This document shows, piece by piece, positions 35,559 to 45,413 of a DNA stretch of 64,000 nucleotides. The stretch is from assembly GCA_002005505.1 (NCBI GenBank), contig MVGU01001402.1, positions 52,501-116,500 of the forward strand, written 5' to 3'. This stretch comes from Botryococcus braunii. Lineage: Eukaryota > Chlorophyta > Trebouxiophyceae. A program made the translations under genes and the position numbers. The notes beneath the pieces were generated by a model. That model did no database searches. It was given only the letters and a program-made list of their open reading frames with translations, and was not told where the DNA came from. Numbering within the stretch: position 1 is the first letter of the stretch; each line of letters starts with the position of its first letter.

Positions 35559-38500
35559 TTAAGTGTATCTTCTCAAACCTAGTGAATCACGATGACCAAC
35601 AAACACGGGCTTGGCAAGTGGCTTGGTCATAATGTCAGCCACATTGCGTGCAGATTCCACATAGAGGATATCTACCTGCCCAAGTGCCATAGCTTCCCTA
35701 GCGTAGTGGAAGCTTACTGCAACGTGCTTTGTGAATTTGGAATACAGGGGGTTCCGTAAATTAGAAATGCATCCTTGGTTGTCACAGAAAATTTTGACCC
35801 TCCAAGGTGCAGCCCCTATCTCTTCCAAGAAGCCCCTTAGCCAGTTGGCTTCCTTCACAATATGGCCAGCTGCCATAAACTCAGCTTGCACAGTTGAGGT
35901 AGCAACTGAGCTCTGCTTCTTGCTTCCCCAAACCACGGCACTACCATAGACTGATAGAACATAGCCAGTGGTGGAATACCTGTGGTCCAGGTCCCCAGCA
36001 TAGTCGGCATCAACATAGCCTTCTAGCTCAGGGCCCTTTCCACCCAGAGTAAGAGCTAACTCTCTGGTATCTCTCAAGTACTTCAGCACTCGAATGGCCT
36101 CATTCCAGTGTGAGGTAGTGGGTGTCATTCTATACCTTGACAACACTCCAACAGCCTGAGAAATGTCAGGCCGGGTCGTATTGGCTATGTACAGTAACGA
36201 TCCAATTAACTCGCAGTATCGATGACCAGGTGGCAGAGGGGTACCAGCCCCATGTGACATACCATCTGAGGACTCGGGTCTGCTGCTAGCCACGAAGTCC
36301 TTGGACATGGGGGTATCAACCCCACGTCCATCATCAGCAACGCCAAACTTCTCCACAAGAGCATCAATCTTGGGAGTGCAACTCATGGAAATAATGCCCT
36401 GAACTCTATTGCGTAGGACCTGACACCCCAGGAAATCATTCACCTCTCCCAAATCATGGATGGTGAAGTCCTTCTTCAATAACTCTTTCCCCCACTCAAT
36501 CTCTGCAACCACTCTGGCAACTATGAGAAGATCATCGACATAAACAAGAATAAACGACAGATTACCATCAGGGGCCCTCCTGATGTATACCCCAGCGTCG
36601 CTCTTGCACACACTATACCCCATCACGCTCAACTTGTCGCTCAAGGTCTTGTGCCAAGCCCGTGGGGCTTGCTTAAGACCGTAGAGTGCCTTCCTGAGCT
36701 TGCACACAACTCTCGTGTTGCCATTCTCAAATCCTGGTGGTTGGGTTACATAGACCTCTTCCTCCAACTCCCCATTGAGAAAAGCTGTCTTGATATCCAC
36801 TTGGTGGATCTCAAGATTTTGTGTGGCAGCCACTGCCAGCACAGCTCTCCTAGCACCATAGCTGCTGGTAGGTGCAAAAACCTCACCAACATCTATACCA
36901 GGAATCTGTCTGCAACCCTGGGCAACCAATCTTGCTTTAAACCGAGTGACATTCCCATGTGCATCGTTTTTTGTAGAAAAAATCCAATGAACAGGGATAA
37001 CTTTCTGCCCATGGGGTCTTTCCACATACTGCATAACCTCATGGGTGTCTAAAGACTCCATCTCCTCTTGCATTGCCTGCTGCCAAAACTCCCACTGAGG
37101 TGAGCGCTGGGCTTCCCTCAAGTTTGAGGGCACGTGAACTTTTCCCAACGTGACAGAAGGTACACTCTGTACCTTATGCTGTGGTGCAGCAGGGCTGTCA
37201 GCCTTACTGATGCTGTTCCCTTCTCTCTCTCTCTCTCCCTGGTTGCCAGAATAAGGTACATTATGTACCTTATGCTGGGACTGGGCAGTACTGCCGGGAT
37301 TATCTGATTCCTTCTCAAGTCTCTCTCTCTCTCCTTGACTACTGGACTCATGTGCAGCACCCTTACATTCTCGCACCTTCCGCAATGCAGAGGGGAGCAG
37401 CAGCTCTCTCTCTCTCCTGGACTCACACTTGGGCACACTACCCAGACTTGCCTGAGCTGCGCCTACAATGTCAGCCTGCACACCATAAGCATGACTAGCC
37501 AGTGACTGGGATTGGGCACCAGCTTCCCCTACTGCTGGCATGTCTAACCCACTGCTCTCATCTCTTACATCTGCACCGAACATAGCCTCGACTGTCTCAA
37601 CCTGCCCCTGCATATCAGGGAGACCAACCATGTTTGGCTCACTCACAATTGCCTGACCTGGGTCAGGGGCATGCAATGGGATGTCAGAATGCTCTCTCCT
37701 AGCCACGCGCTGTACATAACGCTGCTCCCTTGTAAGGGTAGTCCCTGGAGGAAGGGGAATTTGTGACTTCCCCTGCATTCGCAACCCCTCTTGTACCTTC
37801 TGCATTTTTTCTACCTGGGATTGAGTTTCTACACCCCCCCTGGCCAGATTCTGCATATGCTCAAACACCGACCACGAGTGCTGAGATGGTTCTGGGGTCC
37901 CAACAGTAGAATCCAGGCTGGTGGGGTTTCCTTGGTCATGTGCTGCTGTGGTCCCGTCTCCAGACTGATCCCCAGCACAAAGTCCAGAGGTCCCAGGAGC
38001 CCCAGTGGAAAGCGTCTCCACTCCATGGTCATCCTCCTCATCCCAGAACGTGGGTGGAGCAGCAGAGGGAATTGCTTGAGGCGTTGCCAGATTCTCACTG
38101 CCAAGGGGGGGTGATATCCTAGAATCATAGACAGACCCAGGCTGGACCTTTGATAGACCCACTCTCTCAGCCCCCCTCAAGTGCTCGATAAAGCTGACGT
38201 CCCTACTCTCCTTCCACACTCCATTCCCCACGTACACACGATACGCTTTAGACTGGGGACAATAACCAGTAAACATCCCAGGGATGGTCTTGGGCCCAAA
38301 AACAGACCTTTGGCCACTGGGAATGTGCACATGGGCTACACAGCCAAACGTGCGCAGCACAGACACATCAGGTTTGACACCAAAGAATAATTCCATGGGG
38401 GTCAGGGACCTGCCTGAAGTAGGACCCACATTGTAGAGGAGGGTAGCTGTCTCAAGCGACTCCTTCCAAAGGGAGGGGTCTGCTGCAGCATGGACCAACA

Positions 38501-38594
38501 GAGTCCTTGTTCGCTCCTTCAGGGTCCTATTCATCCTCTCCGCCACCCCATTCTGCTGAGGCGTGTAGGGCGCTGAGGACTCCATCTTAGTGCC
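35559..38594 (-). CDS. E3 pol fragment (integrase C-part, RT, RNase H)
   Basis: The frame opens right at the deletion junction (about 38592-38597) and reads TKMESSAPYTPQQNGVAER, keeping the E of the integrase DDE triad but neither D. The downstream integrase block, linker, reverse transcriptase (VYVDDLLIV) and RNase H (VDADYAGD, FCDNQGCISNL) are complete, with a stop at 35559. The junction leaves it one frame off from gag, whose stop codon overlaps the junction. RT would be made only by frameshifting or re-initiation. The aspartic protease is absent. Confidence 0.85.
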   Translation of the reverse strand, partial: GTKMESSAPYTPQQNGVAERMNRTLKERTRTLLVHAAADPSLWKESLETATLLYNVGPTSGRSLTPMELFFGVKPDVSVLRTFGCVAHVHIPSGQRSVFGPKTIPGMFTGYCPQSKAYRVYVGNGVWKESRDVSFIEHLRGAERVGLSKVQPGSVYDSRISPPLGSENLATPQAIPSAAPPTFWDEEDDHGVETLSTGAPGTSGLCAGDQSGDGTTAAHDQGNPTSLDSTVGTPEPSQHSWSVFEHMQNLARGGVETQSQVEKMQKVQEGLRMQGKSQIPLPPGTTLTREQRYVQRVARREHSDIPLHAPDPGQAIVSEPNMVGLPDMQGQVETVEAMFGADVRDESSGLDMPAVGEAGAQSQSLASHAYGVQADIVGAAQASLGSVPKCESRRERELLLPSALRKVRECKGAAHESSSQGERERLEKESDNPGSTAQSQHKVHNVPYSGNQGEREREGNSISKADSPAAPQHKVQSVPSVTLGKVHVPSNLREAQRSPQWEFWQQAMQEEMESLDTHEVMQYVERPHGQKVIPVHWIFSTKNDAHGNVTRFKARLVAQGCRQIPGIDVGEVFAPTSSYGARRAVLAVAATQNLEIHQVDIKTAFLNGELEEEVYVTQPPGFENGNTRVVCKLRKALYGLKQAPRAWHKTLSDKLSVMGYSVCKSDAGVYIRRAPDGNLSFILVYVDDLLIVARVVAEIEWGKELLKKDFTIHDLGEVNDFLGCQVLRNRVQGIISMSCTPKIDALVEKFGVADDGRGVDTPMSKDFVASSRPESSDGMSHGAGTPLPPGHRYCELIGSLLYIANTTRPDISQAVGVLSRYRMTPTTSHWNEAIRVLKYLRDTRELALTLGGKGPELEGYVDADYAGDLDHRYSTTGYVLSVYGSAVVWGSKKQSSVATSTVQAEFMAAGHIVKEANWLRGFLEEIGAAPWRVKIFCDNQGCISNLRNPLYSKFTKHVAVSFHYAREAMALGQVDILYVESARNVADIMTKPLAKPVFVGHRDSLGLRRYT

Positions 38595-39807
38595 CAGAAG
38601 GAGGGGGTGGAGGTGGTAAATGCCACCCCGGAAACGTGTGTTGACTTGTTGGATAGTTATATGCTGAAGGAGGTCCAGGGCTGGAAGCGGATGAAGGCGG
38701 GCCACCCCGGCCAGATCCATGGTCCCACCAGGCTTGAGGAGACGACTGTGGGCCTCCCTGGCCCCAGTAAGCTGCAGGCCCAACGCTTGCCGCTTGCATG
38801 TTTTGATGCAGAGCCTGCAGCTGCCTGAGCGGTCCGCAGTCAGTCATGAAGTGGCCCTTTGCCTTGCAGAAGTGGCATGTAAGCTCCTCTCTGGGCCTTC
38901 TTGCCCTGCCAGGTCCACGCCCCCTGCCACCAAAAGTAGTTGCAGAGGGGCCAGCGGGAGGCTGTTCGTTTGCTGGTAGTGCTGCTCCAACTCCCGGTAC
39001 TGCTCCCACTCCTGGTGCAGCTCCAGCGCTTGATGACGCTCCAGCTACCCCCCCAGAGGGACCAGCCACTGCTGCAGCTGCCATGGCCTGAGGTGTTCCC
39101 TCTGCAGGTGGGTCCTTGTACCCACGGCTGGCTGCGGCGCGCAGGATTCTTTGAATCAGCTCCAATGGCGGCTTGTCGGTTGCCATAACCTCCAGGGACT
39201 CGAGCCTCAGCACAGGAGGGAGGCCCTTCACCATCAGCTCCCCAACATTGTGGTCCAAGAGGATGAACGCGTTGTTTCTGAGACTTGTAGCCAGATCCAT
39301 CATTCTGTAGAGGTAGACCTTGAGTGTCTCCCCTGTCTTGATGCCCTGCTCCATTTCCTTGTACCACTCAAGGTTGATGTCTTGGTTGCTCCCTCCAGTG
39401 TGACTGTTCTTCACCCACGCGATGAAGTCGAACGCTGCTTTGTGGCATGAGATCTGAGAATGCCAGATGACTGGAACTGACTGGATCAGCCACTGCTTGA
39501 TGGCTGAGTTCTCCACCGACCCTGGCATTGGCCTCTCCAAAGCCGCTCTGACCCCCTTGGTGTTTGCGCACGCCTCCAAATTTTCATACCAAAATTCAAA
39601 ATTGCGCCCTCCATCATCAAGCATGACAGTCATCTTTGGATTAGAGGTATTGGGGATGTAGGCTGCCTTGTCAATCTCCACCTTTGGTTCTGCAGTGGCT
39701 GATTGTGTCCCGGTCATAGACTGCCCTGGAGTGGCCCCACTGACTTCTCCAGGTTGAGACATTGCTGTTTCACTGCTACTTTCCTTTTCTTTGCCCCTTT
39801 TTGTCAT
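38587..39807 (-). CDS. E3 gag (406 codons)
   Basis: It begins with MTKRGKEKESSSETAMSQPG and has a central UBN2-type gag region (VKGLPPVLRLESLEVM), an alanine/glycine-rich linker and one zinc knuckle CHFCKAKGHFMTDC near residue 310. It ends in a proline-rich tail that runs into the deletion junction and stops at 38587. Gag looks functional. A gag-only product plus intact LTRs, primer site and polypurine tract would let this deleted copy move if enzymes come from a relative. Confidence 0.85.
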   Translation of the reverse strand: MTKRGKEKESSSETAMSQPGEVSGATPGQSMTGTQSATAEPKVEIDKAAYIPNTSNPKMTVMLDDGGRNFEFWYENLEACANTKGVRAALERPMPGSVENSAIKQWLIQSVPVIWHSQISCHKAAFDFIAWVKNSHTGGSNQDINLEWYKEMEQGIKTGETLKVYLYRMMDLATSLRNNAFILLDHNVGELMVKGLPPVLRLESLEVMATDKPPLELIQRILRAAASRGYKDPPAEGTPQAMAAAAVAGPSGGVAGASSSAGAAPGVGAVPGVGAALPANEQPPAGPSATTFGGRGRGPGRARRPREELTCHFCKAKGHFMTDCGPLRQLQALHQNMQAASVGPAAYWGQGGPQSSPQAWWDHGSGRGGPPSSASSPGPPSAYNYPTSQHTFPGWHLPPPPPPSGH

Positions 39808-40183
39808 ACTATTGTCACTTCACCAGCCAAACTTACTCATAAACTTCTGGAATGCAGCAATACCCTACAATTCCCTCCATGTCATGGAAATTTACCAGCC
39901 AGTCTTGCACAGTAGTAGCAGATATGTTCCCCTCAGAAGTTTGCGCCGGAGTCCGGCCCGACTCACTCAGTGCTTCTAGACAACGTCTATGAATGATAAA
40001 GCACAGCTAAAACTTCAATTATGAATTTCCCAGAAAGGTAAACTGTGAGTAAGATAATGGTCCTGGTACACTCGAGTTCCCTTGCGCCGCTGCGCCATGC
40101 TCGAGCTCCTTTGTTGACGCTTACGTCTGACCCATCCGTAGACGACCTTCACTCCTGCTTTTACTTGGCTCAGCTGGAAGGGC

Positions 40184-40197
40184 GTGGGCCCATAACC
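40184..40197 (-). promoter_or_regulatory. E3 primer binding site
   Basis: The plus strand gtgggcccataacc abuts the LTR and equals the initiator tRNA-Met anticodon arm. The LTR end contains GCCCATAACC in the sense direction, which can pair with the site (10-bp stem, 7-nt loop). Confidence 0.85.
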
Positions 40198-40891
40198 TGT
40201 GAAAGGTTATGGGCAATCGGCTTTCCCTGTACAAAGCAGACAGGTCGTCAATAGACGAAGTTACTCCAGCTACAGTCCGTACGACTGTCTGCTGAGTGCC
40301 ACACACAACTGTCGGACAAGACTAGCATCTGGTGATGCCCAGCATCTTTCACAACCAGTTCCGTTACATCATTATCTTGTACACAAGCACCGATCAAGCA
40401 ATCACTAGATAAGGCTCTAGACGGCTACGTTCAAGTACATGCCTATACTCCCTGAAGTCACTGTCCCTTATCTGTTTGAGTGACTACAGGGTACACTAAG
40501 CTTGTTCACTCTCACAATAGCAACAATGATACAACACACACTGCCGCACCGTACCTGTACAAAGCAGACAGGTCGTCAATAGACGAAGTTACTCCAGCTA
40601 CAGTCCGTACGACTGTCTGCTGAGTGCCACACACAACTGTCGGACAAGACTAGCATCTGGTGATGCCCAGCATCTTTCACAACCAGTTGGTATTCACTCC
40701 GGTGGGGCAGCCTTAAGAGTTCATCCGACAAACGTGTGATCTAGATAGGATTGTACCTTATGTTCGAAAACGTCCGGAATCTGCCGTGTCTCAAGGTACC
40801 TTATGTTCTCAATGGACCCATATCCTAATAGTGCACACATGAAGATCACTTAAAGCACAAGGCATTCAATAATAATGTTCAGAACTCAACA
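40198..40891 (-). repeat. E3 5' LTR with internal repeats and splice-like ends
   Basis: Repeat a is 40688-40554 and ends CAG before GTACGG. TGTAA is at 40368-40364. Repeat b is 40360-40226 and ends CAG before GGAAAG. The implied intron is 40554-40227 (328 nt). TTAAGG lies 28 nt before repeat a and could serve as a weak TATA element. Confidence 0.65.
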
Positions 40892-40896
40892 CATGC

Positions 40897-43040
40897 TGTC
40901 TCCAGGGCTTCTTTCCAGAGGGTGGGACTGGCAGCAGCAAAGGCCAGGATAGTCCGGGTTCTTTCCTTCAGGGTTCGGTTGGCTCGTTCAGCTGCTCCAT
41001 TCTGCTGTGGGGTGTAGGGGGCAGAGGTCTCCAGCTTAGTCCCCTGGGAGGCACAGAACTCCTTGAACCGGGCATTAATAAATTCAGTTCCTCTGTCACA
41101 TCTGACACACTTCACAGTGGTTTTTCGTTGCGTCTGCCAGTAAACAAGTAAGCCCCTGACAGCTGCACTGATGGTGTCTTTGGACTTTACTGGAATAACT
41201 GCTTTCCACTGAGAGGCTTCATCCAGTACAGTAACCCATAAACGTTCACCAGTAATGGCTGCAGGTGTAATAGGACCCACAGTATCTATGTGTACTCGAT
41301 CCAGAGGTTCCAAGGCAGGTCTGGTACTGATTCCGAAAGAGGGTCTGGCAGTCTTTCCTTCAATACACGCTTCACAGTGTACCGGGCAATCAGTGCAGGG
41401 AGAGAGGGAGGTGTCAATCCCAGTCACCAGGTTCTCCTTAGCAAGACGCTGCATCCACGTTTCTCCAGGGTGTCCCATTCTGCTATGCCACAAGTAACGT
41501 TTGGCACAGCTGTGTGATAAGATACTGGATTTTAGCTGTTTGGTTGCACTGGCTGCATGCTTTGATGTGCTGGTCCCTCTCACTGCAACTACACTATGAA
41601 TGTAGTACAGTCCCATCTCTGCAGTGACCTGAGCTCTCCAGTGGTTTGGTCCACTGACATATGAAAAGGCACCCACATTGTCTGTTTGGAATACTGCACC
41701 ATCCCTAAGGGCAGCAGATACTGACAGGATGTTGGTGGTAGCTGAAGGGACACACTGCACATGATGGATCCAGAGGGGAATGCGTTGCGGGCTCAAAATG
41801 CAGACTGACCCAGATGCAATAATACACCCAGTGGCATCAGAGGTGGCCAAGTGCAGGGGAATTGGTTTGGCATGGATGATAGGGTTATGCAGCAATGCCA
41901 CGTCATTTACTAGGTGGACCGAGGCCCCACTGTCAACCAGCCAGGAGTGCTGTAAGGGTTTACTGATCGTACTGTCCAGGACATTGTGAGATATTGTGTA
42001 CAGCATACCTTCAGGAGGAGGTGGAGGTGGAGCAGGAGGCTGGAACCAAGCAGGGAAGGCATCTGCACCATGATGGGCCAGTTGGGCTACTGGAGGATAG
42101 TGTCCACCCATAGGTGGCTGGCCCTGAGGCCACATGCCTTGCAGCTGTTGGACAGCTGCCACCACGTTCCTCTGGGTCTCCTCGTCCCTGCGCCTCTTTC
42201 TGCAGTCTCTCCAATAATGGCCCTTTTTATTGCAGTAGTTGCAAACTCCCTTGGAATCAGATGCACTAGAAGACTGCTGAGCAGTTGCTGCACTTGCTGC
42301 TGGCGGGTTGCGGGCTCCACTAGTGCTTGGGGTGATGGCCAGGACTCTGGGCTGGCGGGGAGCTGTCTCATCAAAGCCCAGGGCAGCTGCAGTGGTACGT
42401 AGTAATTCAGCCAGTTTGTTGAGTGGATATGCGACGGCTGTGGACAGGCTGCCGGGCTCCTTAGCTGCCTCTGGGAGACCCTGCACTATTTGGGTCGCTA
42501 CAAAGCCATCCATCAGATGATGATTATTTCTGTGGAGGCAGGCTTTGAGATTGAGCATGCGATTCACGTATTGTGAAATTGTTTCATCATGTCGCATCCC
42601 TTGACCCATTTCTTGTAGCCAGTCCATGTTTGCCTGAAGATTATGTCCACCTATGAATTTCCTGCATATGTACTCATAAGCATCATATGCAGATCCCAGT
42701 TCTGCCAGTTCTCCCTGCCACTCCTCAGGCACAGATTCATACAACAGTAACAGAGCTGCTGCATCATGCAATGTCCCAGGCATGGCCTCTAGCACTGCAG
42801 GAAGGGACCCCTTAGCCTCATTGGCTGCCAAATAAGCACTCTTCCAGATCAGAATATTATGTCCCTTGTCCCTCAGTTTGATGTGAACTTTAACCCGAGT
42901 TGGAATAACTTTTGGCAAAACTCACCTTCCCCTCTTGATGTACTTGGGGTGCAGGGTTCTCGAACAGGTGTAGAGGTGGTGGTCTCGCTGCTTGAGGTTG
43001 ACGCCCCACTTGTTGACTGCCCCTTCTTCTTCGATGTCAT
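40897..43040 (-). pseudogene. E2 gag, protease and integrase core, interrupted
   Basis: The ATG is at 43040. One base is missing near 42930 relative to E1, so the N-terminal 40 or so codons are out of frame with the conserved gag (KVIPTRVKVHIKL). Gag has a zinc knuckle CNYCNKKGHYWRDC. The protease reads WLVDSGASVHLV. The pre-integrase zinc part reads YLWHSRMGHPG, and the integrase keeps HIDTVGPI, RCDRGTEF and QQNGAAERANR (DDE residues present). At 40897 the frame runs into the E3 LTR and ends. Confidence 0.88.
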
Positions 43041-43086
43041 TGTCTGCACTCTATACGATTATCAAGAAAACATTCAGACAGTCATC

Positions 43087-43602
43087 TCAACCAACGGACT
43101 GGTCACTGTCTGACTCCGTCTCCCAGTCAGCTTCACATCGAACACTCAGAGACAGGGTGTCTTTGAAAACAGCTACCGGGATAGTGGACAATGCTAACTC
43201 CACTGAGTTGTACGCTGCAATTTCAGCTGTTTCCTGCTCTCTGTTCAGCCAAACAATGGTACGCCAATACTTCAGGAACTTAGCCTTCGTGATGAACCCA
43301 GGCTCAAGATTCACAAACAAAGTCTCCCACGGGGTGAATTTATAAGCTGGATACACAGGGAATCTGTCCGCAAACCACGATGGCAGAGGAAGCGGGCGTC
43401 CAGCGTACAGATGAAGAACGTAGTTTTTGACAATGAGTGCCCGCTCGTCCGGTGTACGTTCTCCTCGAGGTCCCCAGCCTTGATTCGATCGTTGTACGAG
43501 GGAGGTCCAGTCCTCAGGTGAGCAGGAACGTTGACACAGGTAGTTTTCTTGCCGTCTGCTTCGAGCGGCGTTTCTTAGCCATTCACGGTTGTCTTCCTCC
43601 GT
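43087..43602 (-). pseudogene. E2 ORF0 relative, without in-frame start
   Basis: The frame is open from 43602 to the stop at 43087 and matches E1 ORF0 along its length (RTPDERALIVKNYV, WFADRFPVYPAYKFTPWE, EPGFITKAKF, acidic tail ETESDSDQ). No ATG lies in this frame. An ATG at 43582 starts MAKKRRSKQTARKLPVSTF in another frame and meets a stop, which suggests one indel around 43513-43520 separates start and body. It lies between the primer site and gag, as in E1. Confidence 0.7.
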
Positions 43603-43631
43603 CTACAGAGCCACCCACACTCAACGGGAGA

Positions 43632-43648
43632 GTGGTGGGCCCATAACC
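43632..43648 (-). promoter_or_regulatory. E2 primer binding site (17-nt match)
   Basis: The plus strand gtggtgggcccataacc equals the plant-type initiator tRNA-Met from the anticodon stem into the loop. The U5 end carries GCCCATAACC, which can pair with the primer site over 10 bp with a TAACA loop. Confidence 0.88.
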
Positions 43649-44340
43649 TGTTAGGTTATGGGCTTGGCGTATTCCTGTGCAGTGGCGGCACGGAGGGTGT
43701 GAGTCAAAGTTCGCTCTACTGTGTGACGAAGAGTAGAGTCTAGAACATGAACAATCAAGGACTGACTGGGCAACTTTAAGGAAACACCCGGAGTGCTTGT
43801 GAAGTCCCAAACAAGTGTATTACAATTGCTCACTTGCTCTCTCTTAACAACGGAATTCAAACTACCCTAACTGGTACGTACTCAGAAAGGATCAATCTCA
43901 TTGTCCGATGATAAGATAGCCAAGCACATACACATAACACGAAATACTAAGGTCAACAAAGCTTCAAATCTCCCAATCTATTCACAATCACGTTACCTGT
44001 GCAGTGGCGGCACGGAGGGTGTGAGTCAAAGTTCGCTCTACTGTGTGACGAAGAGTAGAGTCTAGAACATGAACAATCAAGGACTGATTGGGCAACTTTA
44101 AGGAAACACCCGGAGTGCTTGTGAAGTCCCAAACAAGTGCCTTGCCTCTCCGTGCTAGCACCACTACCTTCCTGCACTAAACGTGTCTGTAACTTGCGTT
44201 ATCTTTATCTCCATTCAAATTGTTCCTAACTGCGAAGTCTTTGTAGTTTCGCCCATATTAGTCATTTATTATTGTCACTGACGGAATAGCCACTATTACT
44301 CCACTGAGGGAAAGGCATAAATAACTCATCCAATACAACA
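43649..44340 (-). repeat. E2 5' LTR with internal repeats and splice-like ends
   Basis: Repeat a is 44139-43996 and ends CAG before GTAACG. TGTAA is at 43824-43820. Repeat b is 43817-43674 and ends CAG before GAATAC. The two 144-bp copies differ at one site. The implied intron is 43996-43675 (322 nt). No clear TATA element precedes repeat a. Confidence 0.68.
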
Positions 44341-44345
<5 letters not shown>

Positions 44346-44413
<68 letters not shown>

Positions 44414-44442
44414 ACACGCACACACACACATGTACACACACA

Positions 44443-44497
<55 letters not shown>

Positions 44498-44502
44498 GCA
44501 CG
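44346..44502. repeat. (CA)n between E2 and E4
   Basis: This is the right half of the microsatellite split by E2, with CACG and CATGTACA variants. It leads into the target of E4. Confidence 0.93.
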
Positions 44503-44515
44503 CATGCGCACATGC

Positions 44516-45388
44516 ATTTCTGCTTGCGGCGTCACCTGCAGTGATGGCACGACGGCAGCGTCACTTCGTAGCCTGTGGGAAAAACCGTCCACGCTACAAC
44601 GTTTCCAGGAACAGCACACAGCACTCTCCAACAGTAGAGGTTGGTCAAGGATACCAACATGCTTCGGACAAGTCTTACAAATGATCTTAACTGCTCTCAC
44701 TCTTGCTAAAGACCACGTAACACTACGCCTTGCCTGATAGCAGAGTTCAGCACCAAAGAGGCCTTGCGATGTCTACTTTACGTCACTAGAATACAATAAT
44801 AGTTCATCAGTAACTCAGCAAGGTCTCTTTGTGATGTTTGTACAGTGAAACTATCTTACCGCCACAACGGTGGACGTCAACATAAGTCTCAATGAGGTCA
44901 AACATTCAGTGCGCTCTCGTCATGCACTCTCATCAATGCACACAGCAGTAATATCTAACTGGTCTGAATGTTTGAGCACAATCATATCTGGAACGGCTTT
45001 GAGAATCCTAAACACACCTGCAGTGATGGCACGACGGCAGCGTCACTTCGTAGCCTGTGGGAAAAACCGTCCACGCTACAACGTTTCCAGGAACAGCACA
45101 CAGCACTCTCCAACAGTAGAGGTTGGTCAAGGATACCAACATGCTTCGGACAAGTACCGAGCCGTTCCTGGGCTGCCCAGGGATGGCTCGGACTGCAGGG
45201 ATCCTAAAGTACTACCATACGTAATGTCTATTGAGAACGCATATCGTACAAGTCACGTGTTATGTCATTGAGGTACGAGTATGATCTATACCGTTCATAA
45301 AGGGCTATAACGGCTATAGTTTACACTGCTGTTGATGGCATGTGACAGGGGATGTCACTAAGTACAGTATTGACCAATTCATTCAACA
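44516..45388 (-). repeat. E4 3' LTR (873 bp)
   Basis: The 141-bp internal repeats are at 44533-44673 and 45015-45155, identical by eye. Sense TGTAA is at 44679-44675, two bases before the repeat. The outer end lacks the five bases seen beside the primer site. Confidence 0.88.
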
Positions 45389-45413
45389 CTTCCCCTTGAC
45401 AGCACCCTGTCAC

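Larger units (their letters stand above)
34845..40891 (-). mobile_element. E3: Ty1/copia LTR retrotransposon inside E2, internally deleted
   Basis: The LTRs are 34845-35538 and 40198-40891, each 694 bp with one difference seen. The target duplication catgc is at 34840-34844 and 40892-40896. The internal part is only 4.66 kb because about 0.95 kb of protease and integrase is missing. It disrupts the E2 polyprotein within the ALETAC block of the integrase region. It has no ORF0. Confidence 0.95.
23548..44340 (-). mobile_element. E2: Ty1/copia LTR retrotransposon, host of E1 and E3
   Basis: The element runs from the 5' LTR (43649-44340) to the 3' LTR (23548-23572 continued at 30905-31571 after E1). 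Both LTRs are 692 bp, start TG and end CA, and differ at about five sites by eye, so this is the oldest member of the nest. The target duplication caaac is at 23543-23547 and 44341-44345. The polypurine tract lies just inside the 3' LTR (31572 onward, sense AAGGGGAAG). Gag-pol is interrupted by E3. Removing E3 with one copy of its duplication restores the reading frame across the site, so the frame was open when E3 arrived. Confidence 0.95.
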
